From NCBI GenBank assembly GCA_021792555.1, contig JAJYUL010000036.1:1-38302 (forward strand): a stretch of DNA of 38,302 nucleotides. The letters run 5' to 3'. The stretch's first letter is position 1; the number at the start of each line of letters is the position of its first letter. Position numbers and translations under genes: made by a program. The notes below the pieces were generated by a model. That model saw only the letters and a program-made list of their open reading frames with translations. It ran no database searches and had not been told where the DNA came from. Below are positions 9,621 through 18,374 of the stretch, piece after piece. Source of the stretch: Pseudomonadota bacterium. Lineage in GTDB: Bacteria > Pseudomonadota > Gammaproteobacteria > Steroidobacterales > Steroidobacteraceae.

Positions 9621-10973
9621 GTGGCGAACACGCTCAACAATCCAGCTGTCGCGCTCAGCGAAGCGGCCCGTCTCGGGGAGATCCGCTCGCGCGTGTTCTT
9701 TCTGATCGGGGCGATGATCGTCTACCGGGTCGGCACCTTCATCCCGGTGCCGGGCATCAACCCGGCGCAGGTGGCCCGCTTCTTCAGCCAGAATTCCGGC
9801 ACGATCTTCGGCATCGTCAACATGTTCTCGGGCGGTGCGCTGCAGCGCCTGTCCATCTTCGCCATGGGCGTGATGCCGTACATCTCCGCCTCGATCATCA
9901 TCCAGATGATGTCCATGGTGGTGCCGAGCCTGATCGAGCTGCGCAAGGAGGGGCAGGCCGGGCAGCGCAAGATGACCGACTACACCCGCTACGGCACGGT
10001 CGCGCTTGCCATCTTCCAGTCGTTCGCGGCTTCCGGAGCGCTGGTCAAGGGCGGTATGACGGAGGTCGGCGGCTGGCAGTTCATGTTCACGGCCACCGTG
10101 ACCATGACCACCGGCACGATATTCCTGATGTGGCTCGGCGAGCAGATCACCGAGCGAGGCATCGGCAACGGCATCTCCATGATCATTCTGGCGGGCATCG
10201 TCGCGGGCCTGCCGGGCGCAATCAGCTCGGCGGCCGAAGCGGTGAGCTCAGGGGCGATGCAGGGCCCGTTCGCGCTGCTGCTGATCATCGTGGTGGTCGG
10301 CACCACCGCATTCGTGGTGTTCATGGAGCGCGCCCAGCGGCGCATCGCGGTGAACTACGCCAAGCGCCAGGTGGGGCGGCGCATGTACGCCGGGCAGAGC
10401 AGTCACCTGCCCTTCAAGATCAACATGTCGGGCGTCATTCCGCCGATCTTCGCCTCGAGCATTCTGCTGTTCCCGGCCACCATCGCGAGCTTCCTCGGCA
10501 CGGGAGCCAAGGGCGGCTTCGCCAGCGTCATGCAGGACGTCGCCGCGGCGCTCGGCTTCGGCCAGCCCCTGTACATGGTGCTGTACGGCGTGCTGATCAT
10601 CTTTTTCTGCTTCTTTTACACCGCGCTGGTGTTCAACTCGCGCGAGACCGCGGACAACCTGAAGAAGTCCGGGGCGTTCATTCCCGGCATCCGGCCCGGC
10701 CAGCAGACCGCCGAGTACATCGACAAGGTGCTCACCCGGCTGACGCTCTGGGGCGCTCTGTACGTGGCGGCCGTGTGCATCCTGCCGGTGTTCCTCGAGG
10801 GCCAGCAGGGCGTGTCGTTCCAGTTCGGCGGCACCTCGCTGCTGATCGTCGTCGTGGTGGTCATGGACTTCATGGCGCAGCTGCAGGCGCACCTGATGTC
10901 GCACCACTACCCCGGCCTGATGAAGAAGGCGAACCTGCTCGGCTACGGCCGCTCGGGCGGCCAGGGCGGATGA
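9621..10973 (+). CDS. secY: Protein translocase channel subunit SecY
   Basis: This gene encodes 450 residues (E. coli 443). SecY is the inner-membrane channel for Sec export and SRP-dependent insertion. Ten hydrophobic segments are present. Markers include [14 protein letters not shown] after the first helix, the plug region [34 protein letters not shown], and the cytoplasmic loop with [29 protein letters not shown] 9621 was chosen because it gives the usual short cytoplasmic N-terminus and follows GGAAG; an upstream in-frame start would add 36 unrelated residues. A small GGGG/CCCC hairpin (9578-9589) lies in the 46-nt spacer. Confidence 0.96.
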   Translation: MANTLNNPAVALSEAARLGEIRSRVFFLIGAMIVYRVGTFIPVPGINPAQVARFFSQNSGTIFGIVNMFSGGALQRLSIFAMGVMPYISASIIIQMMSMVVPSLIELRKEGQAGQRKMTDYTRYGTVALAIFQSFAASGALVKGGMTEVGGWQFMFTATVTMTTGTIFLMWLGEQITERGIGNGISMIILAGIVAGLPGAISSAAEAVSSGAMQGPFALLLIIVVVGTTAFVVFMERAQRRIAVNYAKRQVGRRMYAGQSSHLPFKINMSGVIPPIFASSILLFPATIASFLGTGAKGGFASVMQDVAAALGFGQPLYMVLYGVLIIFFCFFYTALVFNSRETADNLKKSGAFIPGIRPGQQTAEYIDKVLTRLTLWGALYVAAVCILPVFLEGQQGVSFQFGGTSLLIVVVVVMDFMAQLQAHLMSHHYPGLMKKANLLGYGRSGGQGG

Positions 10974-11027
10974 GGGCAGCGCGGATGACGAAACGTTCTT
11001 TCCCGGCGCACGGCGCCATTTCAAGCC

Positions 11028-11046
11028 GCGGACCGCTTCGGTCCGC
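11028..11046 (+). other. Hairpin between secY and rpmJ
   Basis: GCGGACC (11028-11034) and GGTCCGC (11040-11046) form a perfect 7-bp stem with a 5-nt loop in the 97-nt secY-rpmJ spacer. No T run follows, so it is not a classical terminator. It could be an mRNA-stabilising or processing structure. Confidence 0.35.
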
Positions 11047-11070
11047 CTCTACGACTGCGCGGAGCGCATC

Positions 11071-11184
11071 ATGAAAGTCAGACCCTCGGTCAAAAAGATC
11101 TGCAAGAACTGCAAGATCGTGCGCCGCCGGCGCGTGGTGTACGTCATCTGCTCGGATCAGCGGCACAAACAGCGCCAGGGATGA
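11071..11184 (+). CDS. rpmJ: Large ribosomal subunit protein bL36 (zinc-binding form)
   Basis: This short gene encodes 37 residues, beginning [20 protein letters not shown] and ending with [10 protein letters not shown]. It is the smallest 50S protein. It keeps the zinc-ribbon ligands Cys11, Cys14, Cys27 and His32, so it is the C+ form. In zinc-poor conditions many bacteria swap this for a C- paralogue encoded elsewhere. Its place between secY and rpsM is the usual one. Confidence 0.97.
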   Translation: MKVRPSVKKICKNCKIVRRRRVVYVICSDQRHKQRQG

Positions 11185-11187
11185 GTG

Positions 11188-11214
11188 CCGGCCCCGGGGC
11201 CGCTCGTGCGGCCA
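11188..11214 (+). other. GC palindromes after rpmJ
   Basis: A perfect 14-nt palindrome CGGCCCCGGGGCCG (11189-11202) overlaps a second hairpin, GGCCGC/GCGGCC (11198-11203 with 11208-11213). The two are mutually exclusive structures. No T run follows. They lie between the end of the spc-type block and the rpsM promoter and may mark transcript processing or Rho-dependent termination; this is inference. Confidence 0.3.
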
Positions 11215-11239
11215 GGACGGGGCAAGGCCTCGCAAGTAT

Positions 11240-11267
11240 TTGGAATAGGTCGAATTTTTGTTAAAAT
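11240..11267 (+). promoter_or_regulatory. Extended -10 promoter of the alpha operon
   Basis: TTGGAA (11240-11245) and TAAAAT (11262-11267) are 16 nt apart, with a TG at 11259-11260 one base before the -10 (extended -10). The element is a distinct AT-rich island in very GC-rich DNA, about 34 nt before the rpsM start. It is the best promoter match in the ribosomal block. Confidence 0.7.
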
Positions 11268-11300
11268 ACCGCGTTTTCCCCGCGGCTTCGGTACAGCAAT

Positions 11301-11681
11301 ATGGCACGCATAGCCGGCATCAACATTCCTTTGAACAAGCACGTCTGGGTGGGGCTGACGCACATCTACGGCGTGGGACGCACCCGCGCGCGCAACGCCT
11401 GTGAGGCCGCGGGCATCAATCCGGAAACCCGGGTCAAGGATCTCACCGAGGCCGAGATCAACGCGATCCGCAGCCAGATCGCCAAGTTCGCCGTCGAGGG
11501 CGATCTGCGGCGAGAGGTCTCCATGAACATCAAGCGGCTGATGGACCTCGGTTCCTACCGCGGCATCCGGCACCGCCGCGGTCTGCCGGTGAACGGGCAG
11601 CGGACCCGCACCAACGCGCGCACCCGCAAGGGGCCGCGCAAGCAGGCCGTGAAGCTGAACGCGCCTCCGGGCAAGGCTTGA
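11301..11681 (+). CDS. rpsM: Small ribosomal subunit protein uS13
   Basis: This gene encodes 126 residues (E. coli 118). S13 is in the 30S head, forms intersubunit bridges and contacts P-site tRNA. The helix-two-turns-helix region ([20 protein letters not shown]) and the basic tail ([20 protein letters not shown]) are intact. It is the first gene after the extended -10 promoter and opens the alpha block. Confidence 0.98.
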   Translation: MARIAGINIPLNKHVWVGLTHIYGVGRTRARNACEAAGINPETRVKDLTEAEINAIRSQIAKFAVEGDLRREVSMNIKRLMDLGSYRGIRHRRGLPVNGQRTRTNARTRKGPRKQAVKLNAPPGKA

Positions 11682-11698
11682 TTTGAGGAATTTGCAGC

Positions 11699-12109
11699 AT
11701 GGCTGAGCAGAAACAGCAGCAGAGCGGCGGCGCCGCCAAGAAGCCCAAGAAGGCGCGCAAGAACGTGCTCGATGCGATCGCGCATGTGCACGCTTCGTTC
11801 AACAACACCATCATCACCATCACCGACCGCCAGGGCAACACCCTGTCCTGGGCGACGGCGGGGGGCTGCGGATTCCGCGGCTCACGCAAGAGCACCCCGT
11901 TCGCCGCGCAGGTGGCGGCTGAAAAGGCGGGGGTGGCGGCGCAGGAGCACGGCGTGAAGAACGTCGAAGTGCGCGTCGGCGGTCCCGGTCCTGGACGCGA
12001 ATCCGCGGTCCGCGCCCTGAACGGCTGCGGACTGAAGATCACCAGCATCGCGGACGTCACGCCGATTCCGCACAACGGCTGCCGTCCTCCGAAGAAGCGC
12101 AGAGTCTGA
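11699..12109 (+). CDS. rpsK: Small ribosomal subunit protein uS11
   Basis: This gene encodes 136 residues (E. coli 129). S11 is a platform protein near the Shine-Dalgarno helix. The core [40 protein letters not shown] and the terminus [15 protein letters not shown] are typical. The first 20 residues are a Gln/Lys-rich tail that explains the extra length. Confidence 0.98.
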   Translation: MAEQKQQQSGGAAKKPKKARKNVLDAIAHVHASFNNTIITITDRQGNTLSWATAGGCGFRGSRKSTPFAAQVAAEKAGVAAQEHGVKNVEVRVGGPGPGRESAVRALNGCGLKITSIADVTPIPHNGCRPPKKRRV

Positions 12110-12142
12110 TCGACTCCGACCCCGGCAAGAGAGAATTCAAGC

Positions 12143-12766
12143 ATGGCGCGTTATCTCGGTCCCAAGTGCAAGCTCGCTCGTCGCGAGGGCACGGATCTGT
12201 TCCTGAAAAGCGGTGTCAAGTCCCTCGAGAGCAAATGCAAGCTCAGCGTGCCGCCGGGCGGCATCAAGGGAGAACGCCGCACCCGTCTGTCCGACTACGG
12301 TCTGCAGCTGCGCGAGAAGCAGAAGCTGCGCCGCATGTACGGCGTGCTCGAGCGGCAGTTCGGCAACTACTACACCGAGGCGGCCCGCCGCGCCGGGGCG
12401 ACGGGCGAGAATCTCCTGCGCCTGCTGGAGTGCCGCCTGGACAACGTGGTCTACCGCATGGGCTTCGCCGCCACCCGCGCCGAGGCGCGGCAGCTGGTCA
12501 GCCACAAGGGCATCACGGTCAACGGCCGTACGGTGACCATTGCCTCCTACCAGGTCAAGGCGGGCGACACGGTCGAGGTGCGTGAGAAGGCGCGCAAGCA
12601 GCTGCGCATTCAGAACGCCATCAACATTGCGCAGCAGGTGGGTCTGCCCGAGTGGGTGGAGGTCAACGACAAGGAGTTCCGCGGCGTGTTCAAGGCGCCG
12701 CCGGGCCGTGATGATGTCCTGCCGGATATCAACGAGAACCTGGTCGTGGAGCTCTATTCGAAGTAA
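12143..12766 (+). CDS. rpsD: Small ribosomal subunit protein uS4
   Basis: This gene encodes 207 residues (E. coli 206). S4 starts 30S assembly at the 16S five-way junction. In E. coli it represses the alpha operon by binding a pseudoknot near rpsM. The N-terminal domain ([19 protein letters not shown]) is the zinc-independent type. The S4 RNA-binding domain follows ([27 protein letters not shown]). The closing [10 protein letters not shown] is conserved. Confidence 0.98.
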   Translation: MARYLGPKCKLARREGTDLFLKSGVKSLESKCKLSVPPGGIKGERRTRLSDYGLQLREKQKLRRMYGVLERQFGNYYTEAARRAGATGENLLRLLECRLDNVVYRMGFAATRAEARQLVSHKGITVNGRTVTIASYQVKAGDTVEVREKARKQLRIQNAINIAQQVGLPEWVEVNDKEFRGVFKAPPGRDDVLPDINENLVVELYSK

Positions 12767-12782
12767 TCGGTCGCGCGTCGAG

Positions 12783-12800
12783 GGACGGCAGCGGCCGTCC
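12783..12800 (+). other. Hairpin between rpsD and rpoA
   Basis: GGACGGC (12783-12789) and GCCGTCC (12794-12800) form a perfect 7-bp stem with an AGCG loop. About 16 nt later come two T-rich runs (near 12817-12829). The E. coli rpsD-rpoA spacer is short; the one here is 96 nt. A role in setting the RNA polymerase alpha level relative to ribosomal proteins is possible but not shown. Confidence 0.35.
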
Positions 12801-12862
12801 GGCGTTCGCGCCCACGTTTTTCGCTTTTTGCGCCGGTCATCGGCCGGCAAGGTGAGACTGCT

Positions 12863-13864
12863 ATGCAGGGATCCGTCACAGAATTCTTGAAGCCGCGCGT
12901 GGTGAAGGTGCAGCCTGTTGCCCCTCGCCAGGCGCGCGTCACCATCGAGCCGTTCGAGCGCGGCTTCGGGCATACCCTCGGCAACGCGCTGCGGCGCGTG
13001 CTGCTCTCCTCGATGCCCGGCAGCGCAATCACCGAGGTCGAGATCGACGGTGTGCTGCACGAGTACACCAGCATCGAGGGCGTGCAGGAGGATGTCGTCG
13101 ACATCCTGCTGAACCTCAAGTCCGTCGCGATTCGCATGCACACGCGCGACAGCGCCGAGCTGCGTCTGCACAAGAAGGGACCGGGCCCGGTCACCGCCGG
13201 GGACATCCAGACTGACCACGACATCGAGGTGGTCAATCCGGAACTGGTGATTGCGAATCTGACCCAGGCGGGCGAGCTCAGCATGACGCTGCGCGTCGAG
13301 CGCGGCCGCGGCTACCGCCCGGCGGCGGCCCGCGCGGCCTTCGAGGAGCAGAGCCGTCCGATCGGCCGGCTGCAGCTCGACGCGTCGTTCTCCCCGGTGC
13401 GCCGCGTGACCTATTCGGTCGAAGCGGCGCGCGTGGAGCAGCGGACCGATCTCGACAAGCTGGTGATCGACATCGAGACCAACGGCACGATCGACGCGGA
13501 GGAGGCGATCCGCCGCGCCGGCAGCATCCTGAAGGATCAGCTGTCGGTGTTCGTCGATCTTCAGGGCGAGGAGGAGACGACCGCCAAGGTCACCGAGATG
13601 CAGTTCGACCCGATTCTGCTGCGTCCCGTGGACGAACTCGAGCTCACCGTGCGCAGCGCCAACTGCCTGAAGGCCGAGAACATCCACTACATCGGCGATC
13701 TGGTGCAGCGCACCGAAGTGGAGCTGCTGCGCACGCCGAACCTCGGCAAGAAGTCGCTCACCGAGATCAAGGAAGTGCTGCACAGCCACGGCCTGATGCT
13801 CGGCATGCGGCTCGACGGCTGGCCGCCGGCCAGCCTCAAGCACGGCGACGAATCTACGATCTAA
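12863..13864 (+). CDS. rpoA: DNA-directed RNA polymerase subunit alpha
   Basis: This gene encodes 333 residues (E. coli 329). The N-terminal domain dimerises and starts core polymerase assembly ([22 protein letters not shown]). A linker then leads to the C-terminal domain that binds UP elements and activators. The CTD motif [19 protein letters not shown] and the [14 protein letters not shown] segment are nearly identical to E. coli. AAGGTGAG lies just before the ATG. It is encoded between rpsD and rplQ as usual. Confidence 0.99.
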   Translation: MQGSVTEFLKPRVVKVQPVAPRQARVTIEPFERGFGHTLGNALRRVLLSSMPGSAITEVEIDGVLHEYTSIEGVQEDVVDILLNLKSVAIRMHTRDSAELRLHKKGPGPVTAGDIQTDHDIEVVNPELVIANLTQAGELSMTLRVERGRGYRPAAARAAFEEQSRPIGRLQLDASFSPVRRVTYSVEAARVEQRTDLDKLVIDIETNGTIDAEEAIRRAGSILKDQLSVFVDLQGEEETTAKVTEMQFDPILLRPVDELELTVRSANCLKAENIHYIGDLVQRTEVELLRTPNLGKKSLTEIKEVLHSHGLMLGMRLDGWPPASLKHGDESTI

Positions 13865-13876
13865 GGATTTCCTGCA

Positions 13877-14389
13877 ATGCGTCACCACCTGACTGGCCGG
13901 CAACTGTCGCGTAACAGCTCGCACCGGCACGCGCTGATGCGCAACATGAGCGTGTCGCTTCTGCGGCACGAAACGATCCGAACCACGCTGCCGAAGGCCA
14001 AGGAGCTGCGCCGCGTCGTCGAGCCGCTGATCACGCTGGGCAAGACCGACGGGGACGCCAACCGGCGGCTGGCGTTCGCGCGGCTGCGCGATGCGGCGAT
14101 CGTCGAGAAGCTCTTCACGGACCTCGGCCCGCGCTTCAAGGCCCGGCCCGGCGGCTATACGCGCATCCTGCGCATGAATCCGCGCCCGGGCGACTCCGCG
14201 CCGATGGCGCTGATGCAGCTGGTCGAGGGTCCGGCCGCGGCGGTGAGCGCGGCGCCGGAGCCGAAGAAGGCCCGGCGCAAGAAGGCGGCGCCGCAGGCCG
14301 AAGCGGCCGAAGCCGCGCCGGCGGAGGCGGCCGCCCCCGCCGAGGAAGGCAAGAAGGCTCCGCGGCGGCGCAAAGCCAAGACGGCCTGA
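13877..14389 (+). CDS. rplQ: Large ribosomal subunit protein bL17 with long tail
   Basis: This gene encodes 170 residues, against 127 in E. coli. The core is clear: [39 protein letters not shown], then [20 protein letters not shown]. The last 40 or so residues are an Ala/Glu/Lys-rich, low-complexity tail ending RRRKAKTA, probably disordered and basic at the end. L17 sits near the tunnel exit. It is the last gene before a strong terminator. Confidence 0.98.
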   Translation: MRHHLTGRQLSRNSSHRHALMRNMSVSLLRHETIRTTLPKAKELRRVVEPLITLGKTDGDANRRLAFARLRDAAIVEKLFTDLGPRFKARPGGYTRILRMNPRPGDSAPMALMQLVEGPAAAVSAAPEPKKARRKKAAPQAEAAEAAPAEAAAPAEEGKKAPRRRKAKTA

Positions 14390-14406
14390 AGGGCGCGACT
14401 CGTGCG

Positions 14407-14450
14407 GACACCGGGCGGGCGGCGCAAGCGGCCCGCCCGGTGTCGTTTTT
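14407..14450 (+). terminator. Intrinsic terminator of the ribosomal block
   Basis: A perfect 14-bp stem (14407-14420 with 14431-14444) has a 10-nt loop and is followed by GTTTTT. It starts 17 nt after the rplQ stop. It is a clear rho-independent terminator closing the ribosomal/rpoA transcription unit. Confidence 0.93.
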
Positions 14451-14510
14451 GCGGTCGCCACGCCGTTCGGCTACGCTTCAAAGCCACCGACCCGTGGGAG
14501 GAGTCTCGCC

Positions 14511-14909
14511 GTGAGTCTTCTGTCCGAATTCAAAGAATTTGCAATCAAGGGCAGTGTGATCGATCTGGCAGTGGGGTTCGTCATCGGCGGCGCGTTCGGC
14601 AAGATCGTGAGCTCGCTGGTGGCGGACGTCATCATGCCGCCGCTCGGCCTGCTCATCGGCCGCGTGAATTTCAGCAGCCTGGCCGTGCCGCTTGAGAGCG
14701 GCACCGCCGGCAAGCCGGTGTTGCTGAAGTACGGCCTGTTCGTGCAGGCGATCTTCGAGTTTCTGCTGATCGCAATCGCGCTGTTCGCGGTCATCAAAGT
14801 GATCAACCGCCTGCGCCGTCCGGCGCCGGCGGCGCCCGCCGCGCCACCGCCGCCGACGAAGTCCGAGGAGTTGCTGGGGGAGATCCGCGACCTGCTGGCG
14901 AAGCGCTAG
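14511..14909 (+). CDS. mscL: Large-conductance mechanosensitive channel MscL
   Basis: This gene encodes 132 residues (E. coli 136). MscL forms a pentameric inner-membrane channel that opens under hypo-osmotic stress. The N-terminal amphipathic helix ([19 protein letters not shown]) runs into TM1. The segment [22 protein letters not shown] is diagnostic. TM2 ([19 protein letters not shown]) is followed by a Pro/Ala linker and the C-terminal helical bundle [16 protein letters not shown]. The start is GTG 14511, after a GGGAGGAG-like ribosome site. It stands alone after the ribosomal terminator. Confidence 0.97.
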   Translation: MSLLSEFKEFAIKGSVIDLAVGFVIGGAFGKIVSSLVADVIMPPLGLLIGRVNFSSLAVPLESGTAGKPVLLKYGLFVQAIFEFLLIAIALFAVIKVINRLRRPAPAAPAAPPPPTKSEELLGEIRDLLAKR

Positions 14910-15023
14910 CACGCGCAGTCACGAGCGGATTTCAGCGCAGGAGGCCGGGTGCGTGACGGTCGTTGCGGCCGTTGCGGCGGGCGAGCGCGGTCGTGCGAAG
15001 CGGCTGCACTCAGGAGAATGCGC

Positions 15024-15494
15024 ATGAAGAAGATCGATCCGGCAGCGAAACCCGCGGCGCTCGGCAGCGGCTACCCGGCGCCCTATGACGAGCCCTGTCG
15101 TTCCCGACAGCGCTGGCGATTGGGTGACCTCGCGGGGCTCACGCAATTCGGCGTCAACCTCCTGAAGCTTCCGCCGGGCGCATGGTCCAGTCAGCGTCAC
15201 TGGCACAGCGCCGAGGACGAATTCGTCTACGTGCTGCAGGGCGAGGTCGTTCTCGTCACCGGTCGCGGGGAGGAAGTTCTGCGGGCAGGGGATTGCGCCG
15301 GGTTCAAGGCGGGCGAGCCCGACGGCCATCATCTGCAGAATCGTTCCGGCTCGGAGGCGGTCCTGCTCGAGGTCGGCACGCGCAACCCGCAGCACGACGC
15401 CGTCGAATACCCGGATATCGACCTGCAGCTGCCGAGCGGCGAGCGGCGCTTCCGTCACAAGGACGGTACGCCCTATCCGCCGCGCACCGGCTGA
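15024..15494 (+). CDS. Cupin-domain protein, COG3837-like
   Basis: This gene encodes 156 residues with one cupin barrel of unknown substrate. The first metal-binding motif is GAWSSQRHWHSAEDEF (HxH and a downstream Glu). The second is GDCAGFKAGEPDGHHLQN (His and Asn). The N-terminal stretch GDLAGLTQFGVNLLKLPPGA and the tail RFRHKDGTPYPPRTG are typical of the uncharacterised COG3837 group. ATG 15024 was chosen over ATG 15018 because AGGAG (15012-15016) is 7 nt before it. It may be cotranscribed with the following regulator, 65 nt away. Confidence 0.85.
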   Translation: MKKIDPAAKPAALGSGYPAPYDEPCRSRQRWRLGDLAGLTQFGVNLLKLPPGAWSSQRHWHSAEDEFVYVLQGEVVLVTGRGEEVLRAGDCAGFKAGEPDGHHLQNRSGSEAVLLEVGTRNPQHDAVEYPDIDLQLPSGERRFRHKDGTPYPPRTG

Positions 15495-15559
15495 GTCGAT
15501 CCGGCTGAGCGTCTCATGGACATGGGCAGGTTCAGCGAGGCGGACCGGGCGGATGCGGC

Positions 15560-16249
15560 GTGAACAGAACTTCCCGGCTGTTCAAGCTGATGGATGCGCT
15601 GCGCGGCCGGCGCCGGCCGGTCAGCGCGGCGCGTCTGGCCGAAGAACTCGCGGTCTCGGTGCGGACCGTCTACCGGGACGTGCAGACGCTCATGGTTCTC
15701 GGCGCGCCGATCGAGGGCGCGGCGGGTGTCGGCTACCTGCTGCGCGCCGGATTCTTCCTGCCTCCGCTGATGTTCGGCGAGGAAGAGCTCGAAGCGCTGG
15801 TGCTCGGCGCCCGGTGGGTCAAGGGTCAGGGGGATCCGGCGCTCGCACAGGCAGCCGATTCGGCTCTGGCGAAGATCGCCACGGCTTCGCCGCGGGACCT
15901 GCGGGATAAGCTTGCCGAGACGGGGCTCTGGGCGCCGAGACTCCCCGCCGCTGCGCCGATGCCGGATCTGCGTGTCATCCGCGAGGCCATACGTCGCGAG
16001 CGCAAGCTGAGCATCCTGTACGTGGATGCCGCCGGCGAGCAGACTCAACGCACTATCTGGCCGTTCGTGTTGGCGTTCTTCGAGGGCGCGCGCCTCATCG
16101 GTGCCTGGTGCGAGTTGCGCGGGGACTTCCGACACTTCCGGGCCGACCGGGTCGCGCGCCTCGAGATGACGGATTGCCGATATCCGCGCTCCCGGCGTGC
16201 GCTCGAGAAGGACTGGCGATGCGCGCAGAGGCTCCCCGAGCCGGCCTGA
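15560..16249 (+). CDS. WYL-domain transcriptional regulator (YafY type)
   Basis: This gene encodes 229 residues. The N-terminal winged helix-turn-helix (HTH_11 type) covers about residues 1-60 (RLAEELAVSVRTVYRDVQTL). A WYL domain follows at about 135-215, with WPFVLAFFEGARLIGAWCEL followed by RGDFRHFRADRV. The signature W-Y-L tripeptide itself is altered (RLI at that place). These proteins are one-component regulators whose WYL domain is thought to bind nucleic acid or a ligand. The start is GTG 15560; the ribosome site is weak, so the start is not certain. Targets are unknown; the neighbouring cupin and GST are candidates. Confidence 0.88.
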   Translation: MNRTSRLFKLMDALRGRRRPVSAARLAEELAVSVRTVYRDVQTLMVLGAPIEGAAGVGYLLRAGFFLPPLMFGEEELEALVLGARWVKGQGDPALAQAADSALAKIATASPRDLRDKLAETGLWAPRLPAAAPMPDLRVIREAIRRERKLSILYVDAAGEQTQRTIWPFVLAFFEGARLIGAWCELRGDFRHFRADRVARLEMTDCRYPRSRRALEKDWRCAQRLPEPA

Positions 16250-16284
16250 GCGGCACGAGGCGCCCGAGACGGCTGCTGACAGAA

Positions 16285-16306
16285 CCTGTCGCGGGTGTGG
16301 GACAGG
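16285..16306 (+). promoter_or_regulatory. Possible operator upstream of the GST gene
   Basis: CCTGTC (16285-16290) and GACAGG (16301-16306) form an inverted repeat with a 10-nt spacer, 35 nt before the GST start and 35 nt after the regulator gene. The two-turn spacing suits a dimeric regulator, but the half-sites are short and could arise by chance. Confidence 0.25.
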
Positions 16307-16341
16307 ATGGGTGCCTCTCGACACCCTTCGGAGCACGACCC

Positions 16342-16959
16342 ATGCGTCTTTACCATCATCCCCTGTCGACAAACGCCCGCCGGGCCGTGATGACCGCCGC
16401 GCATCTCGGCATGCCGGTCACTCTGATCACGGTCGATCTCGCCAAGGGCGCGCACCGTCAGCCGCAGTTCCTCAAGCTCAATCCCAACCACAAGGTTCCG
16501 GTCCTCGAGGACGACGGCTTCATCTTGTGGGAATCACACGCCATCATGCAGTACCTGTGCGACATCACTCCGCTGCAGACGATCTATCCGTCCGAGAAGC
16601 GTGCGCGGGCGGATGTGAACCGCTGGCTCTTCTGGTGTGCGCAGCACTTCGGTCCGGGCATCGAGATCCTCAACTGGGAGCATTGGGTGAAGGGGCTGCT
16701 CGGACTGGGCGGACCGGATCCGGGGGAGGTTCAGCGCGGGGAGGCACTGGTTGCGCAGTTCGCGGCGATTCTCGATGCGCATCTCGCCGGCCGCGACTGG
16801 ATCTGCGGCGACGCCTTGTCGCTCGCGGACCTCTCCATCGCCGCGCCCCTGGCGGACACCGCGCGCGCCCAGCTGCCCGTCACCGGCCTCGCCAATGTGC
16901 AGCGCTGGTTTGCCCGCGTGCAGGCCCTGCACGCCTGGGAGAGGACCGAGCCGGCTTGA
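16342..16959 (+). CDS. Glutathione S-transferase family protein
   Basis: This gene encodes 205 residues, a usual GST length. The N-terminal thioredoxin-like domain starts MRLYHHPLSTNARRAVM. Ser9, or the nearby Thr10, is in the position of the theta/beta-class catalytic residue. The glutathione-binding stretch NHKVPVLEDDGFILWESHAI has the cis-proline and the E-S pair. The helical C-terminal domain carries SLADLSIAAPLADT (N-capping-box-like). It probably conjugates or reduces electrophiles in the cytoplasm; the substrate is unknown. ATG 16342 gives the standard start; upstream in-frame codons add no GST sequence. Confidence 0.9.
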   Translation: MRLYHHPLSTNARRAVMTAAHLGMPVTLITVDLAKGAHRQPQFLKLNPNHKVPVLEDDGFILWESHAIMQYLCDITPLQTIYPSEKRARADVNRWLFWCAQHFGPGIEILNWEHWVKGLLGLGGPDPGEVQRGEALVAQFAAILDAHLAGRDWICGDALSLADLSIAAPLADTARAQLPVTGLANVQRWFARVQALHAWERTEPA

Positions 16960-16985
16960 GCGCCGGGGGGGCGGCGCCCGGCCTG

Positions 16986-17017
16986 CCGAGCGGGGGGAGC
17001 CCCTCCTTACCGCTCGG
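16986..17017. terminator. Hairpin between convergent gst and pepQ
   Basis: CCGAGCGG (16986-16993) pairs with CCGCTCGG (17010-17017) around a 16-nt GC-rich loop. It lies between the GST stop and the end of pepQ and overlaps the pepQ stop codon. There is no T run on either strand, so it is only a possible bidirectional terminator. Confidence 0.35.
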
Positions 17018-18374
17018 TGCCTTCCAGAGCGAAGGCGTCCCGGGTCAGGTTCTCACACCCCGTGGCGGTCACCGCCAGGTCGTCCTCGATGCGAATGCCG
17101 CCCCAGGGCCGCAGCGCCTCGACCCGCGGCCAGCGGATCAGCCGAGCGCGCGAGTCGCTCTGGGCGGCCGCGAGCAGCGGTTCGATGAAGTAGATTCCGG
17201 GCTCCATGGTGACGACGAAGCCCGGCTCGAGGGTGCGGGTCAAACGCAGGTAGGGGTGGCCTTCGGGCCGCTCGATGTCGCCTCCGTCGGGCGAGCGCAT
17301 GAATCCCCCGGCATCGTGGACCTCGAGTCCGAGCAGGTGGCCGATGCCGTGCGGCAGGAACACCCGTGTCACACCGCTTGCGATCGCCTCCTCGGCGCCG
17401 CAGCTGACCAGATCGGCATCCCGCAACAGCTCGGCGGCAAGCCGGTGGGCGAGCAGGTGTATCTCCCGCCAGTCGACGCCCGCCCGGACGTGCGCGCACA
17501 GGCTCTGTTGCAAACCATCCATGCGCTGGATGAGGTCGGCAAAGTCGCCCTCGGCGGCCGCATACGTGCGCGTAATGTCGCTTGCATAGCCGCCGAATTC
17601 CGCGCCGGCGTCGATCAGCAGCGAGCGGCGCATCTGCGGCGGGTGCTTCTCGAGCACCTGGTAATGCAGCACCGCGCCGTTCTCGTTCAGGGCAATGATC
17701 GGGTTGTACGGCAGCTCCTGCTCGCGCTGGCCGCAGGCGGCGAGAAACGCGAGCTCGATCTCGAACTCCGATCCCCCGCCGGCGAAGGCCTGGGCGGCTG
17801 CCCGGTGTCCGCGCGCCCCGAGGCGGTTTGCCTCGCGCAGGCAGGCCAGCTCATAGGCGCTCTTGCGCGCCCGGGTGAAGTCCAGGTGACGGATCAGCCG
17901 CGGCGGATTGACCGCGCCGACCGCCCAATCGGTCAGCCCTCCGAAGTCCTCGCCCAGATAGGCGGTGCGCGCCAGGCTGCGCGGCAGCGCCGCGCGGGCG
18001 GCCGCCAGATCGGCGCACGGGAGGATTTCGAAATGCGCGGTCCAGTAGTCCTGCGGCAGCGGCGCCGGCTTGTACCAGTAATCGGTCGGACGGTGGAACA
18101 GCAGCTGCGGCCGGCGCCCCGGCCGGAAATGCACGAAGCAATCGGGCACGTCGGCGAGCGGCGTCCAGACCTTGAACGGGGCGTTCGCCTCGAAAGGGTA
18201 GGTCCGGTCGTCCTGGAAAACCGGCAGGAGTGATCCGGAATGCACCAGCAGCGCCTCGAAGCCGCAGGTCTCGAGGGCGGCGGCCGTGCGCTCACACAGC
18301 GCCGTGAAGTGCGGGCCGAACAGGGCCGCGAGCGGCTCGGCATGGGTGTCGGGGGCGGCGTCGTTTGCGGACAT
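17007..18374 (-). CDS. pepQ: Xaa-Pro dipeptidase PepQ
   Basis: This gene encodes 455 residues (E. coli PepQ is 443). It is an M24 metallopeptidase that cleaves dipeptides with C-terminal proline, in the cytoplasm. The N-terminal domain has LVHSGSLLPVFQDDRTYPF, as in E. coli. The pita-bread catalytic domain supplies the two-metal ligands: Asp in LLIDAGAEFGGYASDITRTY (two), His in LPHGIGHLLGLEVHD, Glu in VTMEPGIYF, and Glu in GGIRIEDDL. ATG 18374 was preferred to the GTG 9 nt upstream (18383). A possible -10 (TAGAAT on the minus strand, 18405-18410) lies upstream, but no -35 is clear. Confidence 0.95.
   Translation of the reverse strand: MSANDAAPDTHAEPLAALFGPHFTALCERTAAALETCGFEALLVHSGSLLPVFQDDRTYPFEANAPFKVWTPLADVPDCFVHFRPGRRPQLLFHRPTDYWYKPAPLPQDYWTAHFEILPCADLAAARAALPRSLARTAYLGEDFGGLTDWAVGAVNPPRLIRHLDFTRARKSAYELACLREANRLGARGHRAAAQAFAGGGSEFEIELAFLAACGQREQELPYNPIIALNENGAVLHYQVLEKHPPQMRRSLLIDAGAEFGGYASDITRTYAAAEGDFADLIQRMDGLQQSLCAHVRAGVDWREIHLLAHRLAAELLRDADLVSCGAEEAIASGVTRVFLPHGIGHLLGLEVHDAGGFMRSPDGGDIERPEGHPYLRLTRTLEPGFVVTMEPGIYFIEPLLAAAQSDSRARLIRWPRVEALRPWGGIRIEDDLAVTATGCENLTRDAFALEGTER

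Noticed and set aside
14910-15023. Extra upstream codons for the cupin (start near 14949)
   Set aside because: The extension is Arg/Cys/Ala-rich without cupin homology, and AGGAG is correctly spaced for ATG 15024.
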